From the NCBI RefSeq assembly GCF_943734655.1, contig NC_071354.1:78839838-78903837 (forward strand): 64,000 nt of DNA, read 5' to 3'. This stretch comes from Sabethes cyaneus (lineage: Eukaryota; Arthropoda; Insecta; Diptera; Culicidae). The notes under the pieces were generated by a model. The model made no database searches, was not told the origin of the DNA, and saw only the letters and a list, made by a program, of their open reading frames with translations. Below, piece after piece: positions 34,801 through 46,784 of this stretch; the first letter of the stretch is position 1, and each line of letters opens with the position of its first letter. The translations under genes were made by a program, and so were the position numbers.

Positions 34801-35729
34801 TAGTATCTGTTACATGCTGGTACAATTTGAGTGAAAATCCAATTCCTGGCAAACTATCGGCGGTGCAGTGTCAACGTACAAATAGCCAACCGATTGATCG
34901 CTTCGGACGATTGAACAGAAGAGCGGACAGCCAGCGGTGCAGGAAAAAAATCAAGAAGAAACAATCAGAAAGTGTGTCAAATTTTCGCAACCGCATCGAT
35001 CGAATACATCAAGTGCCAGTCATTCCTTCAGTGCCGTTGAGTTACAACCGTTTCGCTCGCACCGTCCGTCCAAGGAAACGAAGAGATCTTGATCTTGGAC
35101 CGAGCACTGAGCGACCGTCGTCCTCGTCGTCGCCGTAGTCGTCGCGTGTAATGACGGAAAATCTGCTGCCAAAGGAACACAACAACGCACTGCTTGATTG
35201 TTTGGATTGAGTGGTGTGTCGGAACGGAAGAGATAAAGATTCAGTGTTTCTATCGTGTTTCGAGACGCAGCAGAATTTGCTCCATAGCTGTGAAATATTA
35301 GTAAACAAAAGTTCCCCTTTCGGTGTGGAAGGTGCCTCATTTGGGTATCGAAGGCGTTCCAAAATTAAAATTCAATCGTTTCAGTGCGTCAGCGGAAAAG
35401 TTTCGAAGGCTAGTGGTGGAAAGTGAAATAAGTAGTACCTAAATTGAAGAACGCTGAAGCATTTGCAGTCTAGTTCTAGTAGTGGCACATTTCGGTTGCT
35501 TGTTGACTGGCCAGCGCAGCGGCGGGCACTTGAATGCAGTGTGCTTTCCCTTCCGGTGGCTTTTCTGAGTCAAGGTCAAAAGACGAATTGTGCGAGTGTA
35601 GTAGCTCTTCAGTTGATACAGCAAATTGTACCGATACAGTCGATAACACTTCCAGACTGGCAGCAGAACGAAGACGGTTGGTTCGAGTAAACGAAGCGGA
35701 AACATCGCCCGTCACACGACACTCCTGAG
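34801..35729 (+). other. Possible long 5' UTR exon
   Basis: About 900 bases of balanced composition stand out from AT-rich flanks and lack transposon signatures. There is no long coding frame. The stretch ends in a strong splice donor, CCTGAG|GTAAGT, at 35729/35730. The open frames here overlap on several strands and look like chance in GC-richer DNA. It could be an alternative first exon of a downstream plus-strand gene. Confidence 0.33.
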
Positions 35730-37085
35730 GTAAGTTTATTTGTTTCATACTCTCGCTTTCATGACTCGTTTACTGTATGCACACTGAAAATTTCTTTTAT
35801 AAATTTTTGCATCAGTAATCATATACTCTATAACAGTGGTATTATGAAAAATCTTTAAACTCATTTTTAGTTTAAAAAAAAACAGAAAAAAAACACAAAA
35901 TGATTTATTTTGAATGATGGATCGGATAGTTATTTCATATTCTGGCAAGACAATTCCACATATTACTGCAGAGAAATTTTATACTGCTGATGACCGATAT
36001 TTTCATTCCATAACTTCTACTTCTACTTTTTGAGACTACGTGATGTTTCCATCGAGAGCGTACCGTTCGTACGGGAGGCAGGACCACACCTGTCGGAGAA
36101 ATATGTCTTAACAAATTAAATGGACGAATCTACCGAAATAAAAAAAAAACGTGTACTGGTTATTGTATGTAGGTCAGATAGACAAAAATAAACTCATGCC
36201 AAATTTTGTTGCCATTAGCAGATGCGCCCTTTTCATCTTTTACTGCAAAAAAAAACCGGACGCGGAGAAGTTGCGGGGAATGTTACGCGTTCTATTCCTA
36301 GAGTTGTTATTTGTCAGACAGCGCGACGGATAGAGAGCAAAAAAATTCGTCGTGGTTGACAATCCGATAGCTTTTGATTCGGTCGATTTACTATATCTAC
36401 CCATATTACTACCAGACGGCTCGAGTCGGTAGTAAGCCAAAGAAAAAAAAGTATAAGCAGACGGAAACTTGATTACTCACGCAAACAGCAAAAGGAAGTT
36501 TCATTTTGAAATGTTTTATTCCGAAGAGTACGGGGGAGCAGCTTTAGTTCTGTAAAAGTTATGAGGACACAATCAATCTTAGATTTACATTCTGGCTGTA
36601 TTTTTCAGAATGAAGCAAGTTGAATGTCGGGTTGAATTTATCATAATCATCTCCAATATTAAAAGGTTTATTTGAATAACTTTTAAAATAGGCTGCCATG
36701 AATTGACATCGCACGGATTGGTCTCATCTTTATAGGGGGCAAGCGGGGTGCTATAGACACATTAAAAACCAAAAAAAATATGTTAGATTACAGCACTACG
36801 TTTCAGTCATTTTCTGTTGCATGATTTGGATCGGTCATGAACTTGAAAAGTAGTAATAAATTTAAGAATGAAAAATGCAGCGAACGTTACAAAAACACAA
36901 TTCGATAAAAGGGAATGTAGCTGGCAAGACATTTAACGAAACATTGGGAGAAGGTTTATACTCTCGTTCCACATCTATTCTCTCCCAGATTTTCTCTCAT
37001 GATTTCACTATAGTCGGAATATTATTATTTCGGGTCAAAATTATTTGTTAGTGTCAATTTAACGGATTGGTATTCTACAGGTGAA
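35730..37085. other. No gene seen
   Basis: AT-rich, possibly intronic if the preceding exon is real. No domain, repeat terminus or RNA was recognised. Confidence 0.3.
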
Positions 37086-37089
37086 TCTC

Positions 37090-37430
37090 GTCGTGGTGGG
37101 CCACCTTTTGGCATTTGCCCATAACTTCCATTTGAAAAGAAATTTCGGAAAATTCTAGGAGGTCTAACGTCTAAGGTCTTCTGGAAAATCTCGTATTGAT
37201 TGCTTGAAAAGTAATAAAGTTATAGTCATTTACGTCGGGTCAACGTTGAAAATCCAAGAAATACCTACGTACTGAAATTTTATATAGAGACATGAACAGA
37301 ATGAATTCTGTAAAAAAAACTGCTTATAAGCTCAAATACCTTAGCCCATTGCAAATTATTTTTAAAGTTTTTGTTACGTTCTCTAGCGAATATTGCGCTC
37401 AAAATTATGGTGGCCCAATCATGACAACAC
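37090..37430. repeat. Diverged copy of the 30.2-kb repeat
   Basis: Shares phrases in the same order with 30255-30770: GTGGGCCACCTTTTGGCATT, TGATTGCTTGAAAA, ATGAATTC, and AATTATGGTGGCCCAA near the end. Termini are not both present. Confidence 0.6.
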
Positions 37431-37480
37431 AACTCATGGGAGTGCACATTTAGAGTGTACTGTGGTAAAATAATTAGCTA

Positions 37481-37484
<4 letters not shown>

Positions 37485-37546
<62 letters not shown>
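37485..37546. repeat. (CT)n microsatellite
   Basis: About 30 uninterrupted CT units. Confidence 0.95.
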
Positions 37547-37549
<3 letters not shown>

Positions 37550-37679
37550 CACATTTTTTACTTTTTTACATGTTAAGTTCATTCAAAAATTTTGGCGGAT
37601 CACTATTTCCGAAACGGATGGGACTCTCTTTATTACTTGAATGACCTTATAAATGTCTAAATCAAACTGAATGCATCAC

Positions 37680-38400
37680 CGATCAACCGATCGGCGTGAA
37701 AATTTGCATGTAGGAGTTTTTGGGGCCAGGAAAGGTTCTCTCGATGGCAAAAGACCCCTCCCCCACTAAGAGGGGGGGCTCCCATACAAATCTATGCCTA
37801 TAAAAAAGGATTTCTGTCTGCCCTATGTTCCTTAGAGAATCGAAAACTACTGAACCGATCGGAGTGAAAATTTGCATGTAGGGGTTTTTGGTGCCAGGGA
37901 AGGTTCCTTTTTAGGAGGGGGAGCTCCCATACAAATGAAATACAAATTTCCTCATAACTCGAGAACTAATCAAGCAAGTGGAACCAAATTTAGCATGTGG
38001 GTGTTTTTGCAGGCAATTTTTTTTCTATGGTGAATTGAGACCACTCCCTTGTTTAGAAGGGGAATAATGACCATTATTCCCCTTCTAAACAAGGGAGTGG
38101 TCTCAATTCACCATAGAAAAAAAATTGCCTGCAAATTAGAAGGGGAATAATGACCATTATTCCCCTTCTAAACAAGGGAGTGGTCTCAATTCACCATAGA
38201 AAAAAAATTGCCTGCAAAAACACCCACATGCTAAATTTGGTTCCACTTGCTTGATTAGTTCTCGAGTTATGAGGAAATTTGTATTTCATTTGTATGGGAG
38301 CTCCCCCTCCTAAAAAGGAACCTTCCCTGGCACCAAAAACCCCTACATGCAAATTTCTTTCTATTTTAAGAGGGAGGGCTTCCATATAAATGAAAGACAC
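37680..38400. repeat. Foldback repeat with nested hairpin
   Basis: Left arm from 37868 (AAATTTGCATGTAGGGG) and right arm ending at 38356 (CCCCTACATGCAAATTT) are inverted copies about 200 bases long. The centre carries GGGGAATAATGACCATTATT twice, each followed by the same 60-base arm segment (38071-38135 and about 38155-38218). A further direct copy of the arm start lies at 37690-37745 and an arm fragment at 39475-39535. Non-coding, superfamily not determined. Confidence 0.75.
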
Positions 38401-39470
38401 TCAAGTCGCTTTTTACGCGAAGGACACATCCCGCGTAAATCAAAACCGCGTAAATTCCGTAAATCGCGTATTATCGGCTGTCAGTCTTAATAAATCAGAA
38501 CATATTTTGTACTTTCTCCGACGTTTCGACTATATTTTGTAGTCTTTATCAAGGATTTCTACGATACATTGGGTGTTAGATTTGTTAGGTGTTAGATTTG
38601 ATCTGACCAATACTAAAATTATCGATCACAGTTACAAAAAATATGCACTACCTATACTTGAAATGTGCCATATCTCAAATTCTCGCAACTCCATCAACAA
38701 GCGTACCGACGTAGAAGGCCTCAACCATACATACTCAGGATTATTAGCTTCTCTTAAACCCACCAACATCCCTTTACCATAGCACTATGGCCAGATATTC
38801 AAACCCACCAACACCCCTTTACCGTAGCGCTATAGCCAGATATACAATTTAATTTAACAGACAGGAAAACAGATGTGCAACGAAAATAACTTAGGACATG
38901 TTACTTTAACTAAACAAAGACAATTGACAAAGGACAGACAGTATTGTACGTATAAAATTGAAAATTTACAAAATTTGTAACAAATCTAACACCCAATGTA
39001 TCGTAAAAATCCTTGATAAAGACTACAAAATATAGTCGAAACGTCGGAGAAAGTACAAAATCTGTTCTGATTTATTAAGACTGACAGCCGATAAAAATAA
39101 AATAAAATTTCACAGTCGACAAAACATACCCAAGTAAATCGCGTATATTCCGAAAATCGCTTAAAAAACCGCGTAAATTCCAAAATTCGCGTTAAAAACA
39201 ACCAAAATTTCGCGTAGAAAAAACTTTGTGGATTTCAACACTACGCGAAAAAATAGACGTTTTGAGCACATCCGCGTAAATTCCGAAAATCGCGTAAACA
39301 AAACCGCGTAAATTCCGAAAATCGCGTAAAAAACCGTGTAAATTCCGAAAACAGCGTAAAAAACCGTGTAAATTCCGAAAACAGCGTGAATTCCGAAACC
39401 CGCGTAAATTCCGAAATTCGCGTAAAAATAGTCGCGTAAAAACCGCGTAAAAAGCGACTTCAGTGTACAA
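38401..39470. repeat. CGCGTAAATTCCGAAAAT minisatellite, split by an insertion
   Basis: Short repeats of CGCGTAAATTCCGAAAAT and close variants (CCGTGTAAATTCCGAAAACA) occur at 38430-38470 and again at about 39130-39460. The gap is the foldback element at 38471-39094. The array seems to be composed of two alternating half-units, CGCGTAAAAAAC and GTAAATTCCGAAAA. Confidence 0.75.
38471..39094. mobile_element. 624-bp foldback with hammerhead-like motifs in both arms
   Basis: The ends are TTATCGGCTGTCAGTCTTAA and its inverse, with arms of about 125 bases. Each arm contains CCTTGATAAAGACTAC, a loop, then TATAGTCGAAACGTCGG (minus at 38518-38553, plus at 39011-39046). Stem II GACTA/TAGTC, GAAAC and the GTC cleavage-type triplet are kept. 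The CUGANGA core reads TTGATAA, so two core bases differ. Such motifs occur in the pseudo-LTRs of Penelope-like elements; the inverted arrangement would fit a solo or tail-to-tail PLE remnant. It sits inside the minisatellite. Confidence 0.55.
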
Positions 39471-39780
39471 ATTTCCTCATAACTCGAGAACTAATCAAGT
39501 AAATGGAACAAAATTTGACATGTGGGTGTTTTTGGAGACGCAAGATTCACATTAATTATTCAGTTGCGGCGTAAATACTAGAAGAATACGTCAGACTATA
39601 GCTGAAGTGTAGTAGGCTGAAACGTTACGCGATATATTCATCAATTTCATTATTTCACCGAAAATTTTCAACTAAACCTGAGTGATCTTGCGGTCAAAAT
39701 CAAAGAAAAAACAAAGAAATCCTAGGTTAACTTCCGTTGTGTCTCCTTCTGCTATATCACCGTTGAGGTGCTCACCGAAG

Positions 39781-40462
39781 CAGGGCTTCGACCGATCCTT
39801 TTTTTCTACCGCAGTCACATCAACGTACATTCAAGTTCACACCGTCCGTTTAGTGGTGGAATACGAGCACTATGCATAACACAACTAGCAGTTTGCTCAG
39901 TCAATCGCCGATTGAACGCAGTAGAACGAATGCGTTCTATGCCTTTTTGACATTTTCGTTTCGATCAAGTTGCCTTTACCGTTTGGAGCAGCGAATGACT
40001 GCAAACCAGTCAAATGACTGGCAGTCACCACGCTAACGAAAAGCAATCGCGCTATCGTATATTGTAGAATTAAAAAAAACAACCACTACATGTGCATGGA
40101 AGAAGTCGGTCGGACTCCGTCCAATACAAACAAACATTTTGCTTGCGTCGGACCGACGTCCGGGTGACAAACTATTACTGTGAGCAGCGGATTTAGAGAC
40201 AAAAAAAGAAACGAAAAAATATGTCATCTTATGCTTCCAGTCAGTTTGCAGTTCAGATTCTTCATATGAACGCGCAAAACAGGGCAAAGCGGGAGTACGA
40301 CTGTTTGCTTTTGCAGAGAGGCCGCATGAATTGTCAGACGGCAGCAGCACAAGCGGCTGATTGACTGAATTCAAAAAACAGTCAAATGATCGGAGGTTGA
40401 ATGCGGAAAGTGTACGTATTCACGACAGTCACATTCAACTTGCGATCCCTTTTCAAGCCCTG
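39781..40462. mobile_element. hAT-like non-autonomous element
   Basis: A 682-bp insert flanked by the exact 8-bp duplication CACCGAAG (39773-39780 and 40463-40470). The ends are CAGGGCTTCGACCGATC and, inverted, CAGGGCTTGAAAAGGGATC. The 8-bp duplication and CAGGG-type ends match the hAT superfamily. The empty site is visible in another RTE copy near 22740 (CTCATCGAAGAACTGC). No transposase frame. Confidence 0.85.
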
Positions 40463-41028
40463 CACCGAAGAACTGCTTCCACCTGTCGACCACGTCGCGC
40501 TCATTTTTGATTAGATCCCCTCCCTCGTCCCTACACATGTCAGTTTTAGATGTGTAGCCCTTACGAGTACCTTCTCGTAAAACTTGCACGTGTCATTAGC
40601 CCGGAATAGTTGTTCCAGCTCCTCACGATCTCTGTCCTCCTTCTGGCGCATTTTCTTCCTCAGGATCGTGGTCAACTCATTCCGCGCTCGTCGATATTTG
40701 GCCAAATTCTCTCTCGTGGATATGCTTAGATAGTTTTCCCAAGCTCTTTTTTTCCTCTCTATCACTTTTTGACAGTCCCCCTCAAACCAACCATTTCATG
40801 CTCTCGAGGTTTCCTCACCTAGTACCGCGGTTGCGGCCACGTTGACGGCCGAGTGTATCATACCACATCCGTTCTCGAGGGTCAAAGCATCTAGATTCAC
40901 AGAGGTAGAGCTTTTTCCAGTATGCGCGCGTAGTTCTCGGCAACTCACGGGTTATCTAATTGCCGAATGTTTGAATGTTTGATTGTCGATAGCTTGAGCA
41001 TATGGTCCGAGTCGAAATCCGCACCGCG

Positions 41029-43882
41029 CACTATGGTCGAAAAAGCCAAAATTCCAGACAAAAATCAATATCTCGAAAACCATTGGCTCTACATATTTCA
41101 TGTATTCAGAAGATTTTGTTTAGAAAAAAAGACCTATCTTTTGGTATAATTAGTCATTAGGGTGGTCCACTTTTACTCGTTTTAAAAATTTTAACTTTTT
41201 TGTCTTGCGATATAGAGCAATACTTTCTACTACAAAGTTGTAAATAATTTATTTTGCAGAAACTTTGCTGAAGAAACCAAATTTGTATCTCATCTGTGTA
41301 TCACTATACAACGAATTTTCTAGATTAAGTCAGGGTGGATCTTGAAAAAGCAGTTTTTTTGCTCTAACTTTTTTATTTGAAAACCAATTTGAAAACTTTG
41401 TTCGGATGACTTTTAGAACGTAAAATGATGCATTTTTTAAAACTTCTAGATAGTTGCTATCTATTGTCTGAAGGAAGATATAGAAGTTTTCGATTCAAAA
41501 TATTATAGTTTTCCACGGCGTCTCACACTTCCGTTGGCACATATTTTCGAAAACGGAATGAATGGTCTAAAAGTACGTATCTGGATCTACAAAATCCATG
41601 TAATGGCATTTTTCCAGACTTCTCCTATTCTGAGAAAAACGCATTTGAAAAGTTAGTATTTTTCCATATTCAGCCCCCTGTTGTCCAACGGTTCACCAAT
41701 ATCTACGATCCGCAGGGCCTGGGGAAAAGTTGGGTTCGAATTCTGTTATAATTGACTCCCATTATAGCTTGTTTTGTTCCATGGACCCGTAAACGTTGCT
41801 TCAAGAGCCATCCCTTACCTGTTTTTTCGCTCTGCAGACACTATAAGCACGTTTGTTTCATTACTTTCTTCTACCGTCCCCTCCATCTATTGTAAAAAAA
41901 CTATCGTTATGAAAAACAGTAGTTATAAAAAAAGAGTATTTCTACATCTCTGGACTGAAGTGTTGCGCTTGCGTAGTTTTGTCTAAGGCGGAATTAGTCG
42001 TCATCGATTCTGCCAATTTCAAAAGCAGTATTTTTGTTTGAAACAAAAAATCTATTCATGTGTTTTGTTCTGTTCACCGAATATATTGGGTGTGCAGATT
42101 GGCAAAAAGAACGCAGGATTTACATTTTTGTAAGCAGAATCCCGCTTTTGGGCCCAAAAACTGCTTCTGGAATTGGGCTTTCCGACGAAAAGTTAATGAC
42201 TGCTAGTTTCCCGTTAAGCGTGTAGATCTATCGCGTATGTTTTCTTATTTAAAAACCTTCTGATCTTTTTAGAAAGAAAATTAACATAAATTCAAGGTAT
42301 TCTAAAATGTTTTCAAGGTTTTTGGAATTTGCTATAATTTTTTTAATATTTTGTATAGACAAGTATTTCCATTTTGCTTGCCGCCTTGCAGACTGATTCT
42401 AGCAGAATAAGCTCACAGTTACTTACTTCTACGGCTTGATAACAAGAGATTTTACGCATTCTCTCAGCACTCAAGTCGGCCAAATGTTTTTAGGATGACC
42501 TATCAATACAAAAAAATCGGGCTGCATTTTGTCCACAGCATAAAATAAAATTAATTTTTGTATCTCGATGAGACTTGTTTAATGAGAATGCGGTATCAAT
42601 CGATGAAGTAGTCGGGACATCATAATCATTCGATATTATTGCAATATTTTCAAAACTTTATCCAGGAATTAGTAATGGTGCGTTGAAATATTCCTCATTG
42701 TACTTAAAAACTTATGTTGAGCTTTGTTAATACTTCAAATAATTCTTCTTGAAGAAAAATGCATGTATCCCTTATAATTGAACAATTTTTTTCGATTCCA
42801 CCGGCATGTACTTCTTTACGACACTGTATGCTTTGAAAACTTCATCACATACTTTTCGGATTTTTTCGACGAAGTTTCCTTGCGTATTTTTTCACAAAGA
42901 AAACAATTCGCGTTTGTCCATTTCTTTAAAAGTACCCCCAATATTATTTTTTAATAAAAAGGTTTTAAAGCGTCGTTTTCTAACTTACCTGCGATATTTA
43001 TAACGGTAGTTTTTTTTACAATAAATGGAGGGGACGGTAGAAAAAAGTAATGAAACAAACGTGCTTATAGTGTCTGCAGAGCGAAAAAACAGGTAAGGGA
43101 TGGCTCTTGAAGCAACGTTTACGGGTCCATGGAACAAAACAAGCTATAATGGGAGTCAATTATAACAGAATTCGAACCCAACTTTTCCCCAGGCCCTGCG
43201 GATCGTAGATATTGGTGAACCGTTGGACAACAGGGGGCTGAATATGGAAAAATACTAACTTTTCAAATGCGTTTTTCTCAGAATAGGAGAAGTCTGGAAA
43301 AATGCCATTACATGGATTTTGTAGATCCAGATATGTACTTTTAGACCATTCATTCCGTTTTCGAAAATATGTGCCAACGGAAGTGTGAGACGCCGTGGAA
43401 AACTATAATATTTTGAATCGAAAACTTCTATATTTTCCTTCAGACAATAGATAGCAACTATCTAGAAGTTTTAAAAAATGCATCATTTTACGTTCTAAAA
43501 GTCATCCGAACAAAGTTTTCAAATTGGTTTTCAAATAAAAAAGTTAGAGCAAAAAAACTGCTTTTTCAAGATCCACCCTGACTTAATCTAGAAAATTCGT
43601 TGTATAGTGATACACAGATGAGATACAAATTTGGTTTCTTCAGCAAAGTTTCTGCAAAATAAATTATTTACAACTTTGTAGTAGAAAGTATTGCTCTATA
43701 TCGCAAGACAAAAAAGTTAAAATTTTTAAAACGAGTAAAAGTGGACCACCCTAATGACTAATTATACCAAAAGATAGGTCTTTTTTTTTAAACAAAATCT
43801 TCTGAATACATGAAATATGTAGAGCCAATGGTTTTCGAGATATTGATTTTTGTCTGGAATTTTGGCTTTTTCGACCATAGTG
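41029..43882. mobile_element. Transib-like long-inverted-repeat element
   Basis: A 2854-bp element flanked by the exact 5-bp duplication CCGCG (41024-41028 and 43883-43887), inserted in an RTE endonuclease gene. The arms (41029-41909 and 43002-43882, about 880 bases each) are nearly identical inverted copies. Both ends read CACTATG, 22 bases, ACAAAAATC, resembling an RSS with a 23-type spacer. The middle 1.09 kb (41910-43001) is AT-rich and non-coding. Removing the element and one CCGCG restores the RTE frame NVRSLRGADFDSDHM. The GC-rich 5-bp duplication and CACWATG end fit Transib. No transposase is present. Confidence 0.8.
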
Positions 43883-44860
43883 CCGCGTAGGGAGCGTACG
43901 TTGGTGATGTTCGATAAAAACCATCCATCGATGAGAATATGGTCGATTTGGTTCAAGGTTCGTTGGTCGGGTGATTACCAAGTGACTTTGTGAATATCTT
44001 TACGGGGAAAGAAAGTGCTTCTAATCACCAAGTCTTGGGAAGCTGCAAAGTCGATAAATCGCTTGCCGTAATCGTTCGTGTCGGTGTGTAGATGATGGGG
44101 CCAGACAGGTCTATACATTGCTACCCTACCGATCTAAAGATTCATATCCCCGATGACGATTTTGAAGTCCAGTGGCGAACAGTCGTACGTTCCTCAAGTT
44201 GCGCATAGTATCCTGGATCCTTGTTGTCGTCAGGTCTACCTTCGTTCGAGCAGTGTACGTTGATGATGCTGTAATTGAAGAAACAGCTGTTTATCCTCAT
44301 CAGACACATTCTCGCGTTGATCGCCTTCCAATCTATCACGCGGTCCTGCATTCTGCCCAACCCCACAAAGCCCGTTCCCAGTCCATTGGTAATTCCACCG
44401 CTCAAGTAAAACCGGACCTTTCCGCCGTGGATCTTCCAAAGCTTCTCTCCTTTGAGATAGATCTCCTACAGAGTTCCAAAGATGCCCAGAACTCAGTCGC
44501 AACCTGCGAAATGCGATCTGCTATTCCAAGTACCGAGTGTTCATTCGTCGTCCTTTTTTCATCGCTAGCTCGATGACGAATATTCCAATTCGTATTAGCT
44601 TGCATCTTGTAAGGTGGGTTTAGGTAGGTTGCCTTACCAGGGCCTCGCTACCGAGTCTCGTGATGGGGCTGCCATCTTATAGTGCCGAGACAGCACAGTG
44701 CCTCCTTCCCTGTTGGTATACGACCCTAGTTTCTACCGGGGTTGGTTAGTCGATTTCCGCTAAGATAGTTCGTATTCCAGCTGGGTACCACGAAAAGGTA
44801 GGGATGGGAGTTACTGGATAAGAAGCTAAGGACCACTATGTCGTCTGTATTCGCATTATC

Positions 44861-46780
44861 TAGCCATTCACCATTCATAATTCAGAAACCATTATGAAGC
44901 ATAATTTTATATAACTAATTTTCGTCTAATTGACTCACACGCTGCTTTGAAACCATGAACAAATGGTGGGTCTACAGATTTAATTCTCAGAATTTATCGA
45001 GAACAAGAATGAAACGCTGTTCTAGAAAACTAAATCTAAATTGTAATTTTACATAACCTTGATGCTTGGAACAGCCAGTGGAAGAGAACTTTGTATGCGG
45101 AATTGTAATATGATGCACCTCGATAATGGCCGCAATCGAATCAATGACTGTCAAGTTACTACCAACGTCTTGTTTCATAGTAATATAACTTTTGAGCAAA
45201 CAACGGTCAAACTTCAACATATACAATGCTTTGTAGGAAACGTGTTTGAAAAAACACCCAAAAAAGTTTTTTCGCATGCTTTGCAATTGATTATTTTGTC
45301 TACCAAATAGAATAAAAAAGGTCAGTTAAAGGCATTTAGGCATAGTTTTGGCCCTCTATTTCATCACACTGACAAATTTTAGGTGAAATAATTGACTTAA
45401 AAATTATTATATAATTTTTTTGCAAAATGGCCACCGCCTCGGTTATGAAACAGTTGAGTTCCCCGGTTGTGAAACATCTAAAAAATCAATTATTTTATAC
45501 TTCATTGATAAGCATAAGCATAAGCATAAGCATAGGATACCGCCCGTGTGCTGCTACTCCGTTATTGACCAGGACTGATGAAAATTGCAAAATGATGGTT
45601 GGAAAAAGCATACTTGGGACAGCAGGCTATTTTTCATTGTGCAACATTATCAGGTCCCTGCATGCTGATCAATACCGACGCCGGCCACGTCCGAATGCGG
45701 GTCCTGGTGGGATGGAAAGGAATGTTAGTCCAATACTTGTTGCTACTAAAGACCAGGGAATCCTCTGCATCTTCACAAGTATTTCGGGAAAGGAATTGTT
45801 GTTAGTAGATGGGCGGAGCTAGATGGATAATGTAAGTATGTAAGCATCAGTCATATGAAACTAACCTGGATATTCGAAAATTTTCTTGTAAAGCCAGTAA
45901 CTACGAAAATTAAGATATAAAAAATACCTTTTTAACAAATTTAATATAATGCCAATGGTGCTCATATACAACCATAATTTAATTTATATCGAAAAATACT
46001 ATGCACATGCGAGATTTACGGCTCAAAAACCACGTAACAACTTGAACTTATCCGCGATCAGGGAAATCAGGGATAATGAAACGAGTCAATATAGTCCCTA
46101 AGTTGATAAGCATTTCCTCTTACCAACGCTAATATGCAGAAATATAGCGCCCTACACGCTTAATTATTTTATACTTCATTGATCATACATTACTTTAATT
46201 GGGGCATTATGAGTCTTTATGGCAGTAGGATTCATTTAGGTTTAGCAAATAGTCAATTCCTCGCAACACATGTAACAGCTCAGTTACATTTCAAATGCGC
46301 CAATATAATTGTTTGCTTTTTACATGCATTTTTTGCGATTCAGATTTAGACGATTAAACGAAGAAATTGATCAATGATTTTGTATTTTTAGTATCTTCCA
46401 TGAATAAATGATAAATGAATAAAAGTTTTGATTTTCCTTCGATATTTCTTTATTTTTCTTTCTATTCTAACGATTTTCCAAGATGTTTCACAACCGGGCA
46501 TACATTCTTTTTAACCACAAAAAACATGTTTTGAATTTTTGCTATAACTTTTGTGATATAAAAAAACCATATACTTCATTTAGCAAAAAGATTGGTATAC
46601 GTTTAAACTTTCCAATGCTTTAAAAAGATTTCAAATTGGATGATCTGATCAAAAGCTATGGCCAAAAAACAAAATCTGTTTCATAACCGGGGACATTCCC
46701 CTGCATAGTAAGGCAATGGTAACCCTCAGTGGTGTTATCGTTAAGCAGATGCTTTAGGAAGAGAATGATTCTTAGTTTTC
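44861..46780. other. Intergenic with GGTTATGAAAC-type repeats
   Basis: No gene is supported. CGGTTATGAAACAG (about 45439) and CCGGTTGTGAAAC (about 45463) recur inverted at about 46490 (GTTTCACAACCGGG) and about 46678 (CTGTTTCATAACCGGGG). An element of about 1.25 kb with these ends is possible, but no target duplication was confirmed. Confidence 0.35.
45509..45536. repeat. (ATAAGC)n microsatellite
   Basis: Four to five tandem units of the hexamer. Confidence 0.85.
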
Positions 46781-46784
46781 ACCG

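Larger units (their letters stand above)
39710..44860 (-). mobile_element. RTE-clade LINE interrupted by hAT-like and Transib-like elements
   Basis: Minus-strand RTE. The 5' leader and endonuclease lie at 44860-43883 (RVIDWKAINARMCLMRINSC, IVIGDMN-like, IDHILIDGWFLSNITNVRSL). After the nested 2.85-kb element the frame resumes at 41023 with ADFDSDHMLKLSTI, so the SDH endonuclease motif is split by the insertion. 40765-40471 is the linker (ERKKRAWENYLSISTRENLA). After the hAT-like insert, 39772-39710 continues towards RT. The RT domain itself is missing from this copy. Confidence 0.82.

Noticed and set aside
35020..35362. Two overlapping minus-strand frames of 106 codons each
   Set aside because: Overlapping frames on the same strand within GC-richer DNA; both cannot be real and neither has a domain. 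The plus-strand donor at 35729 is the better signal.
39130..39460. Possible CRISPR-like short repeat array
   Set aside because: Units are directly tandem with no unique spacers, and the sequence is eukaryotic. It is a minisatellite.
39590..39640. GCTGAAGTGTAGTAGGCTGAAACGTTACGCG as a hammerhead
   Set aside because: Contains GAAACGTT, but stem II does not pair and the core strand is not in place.
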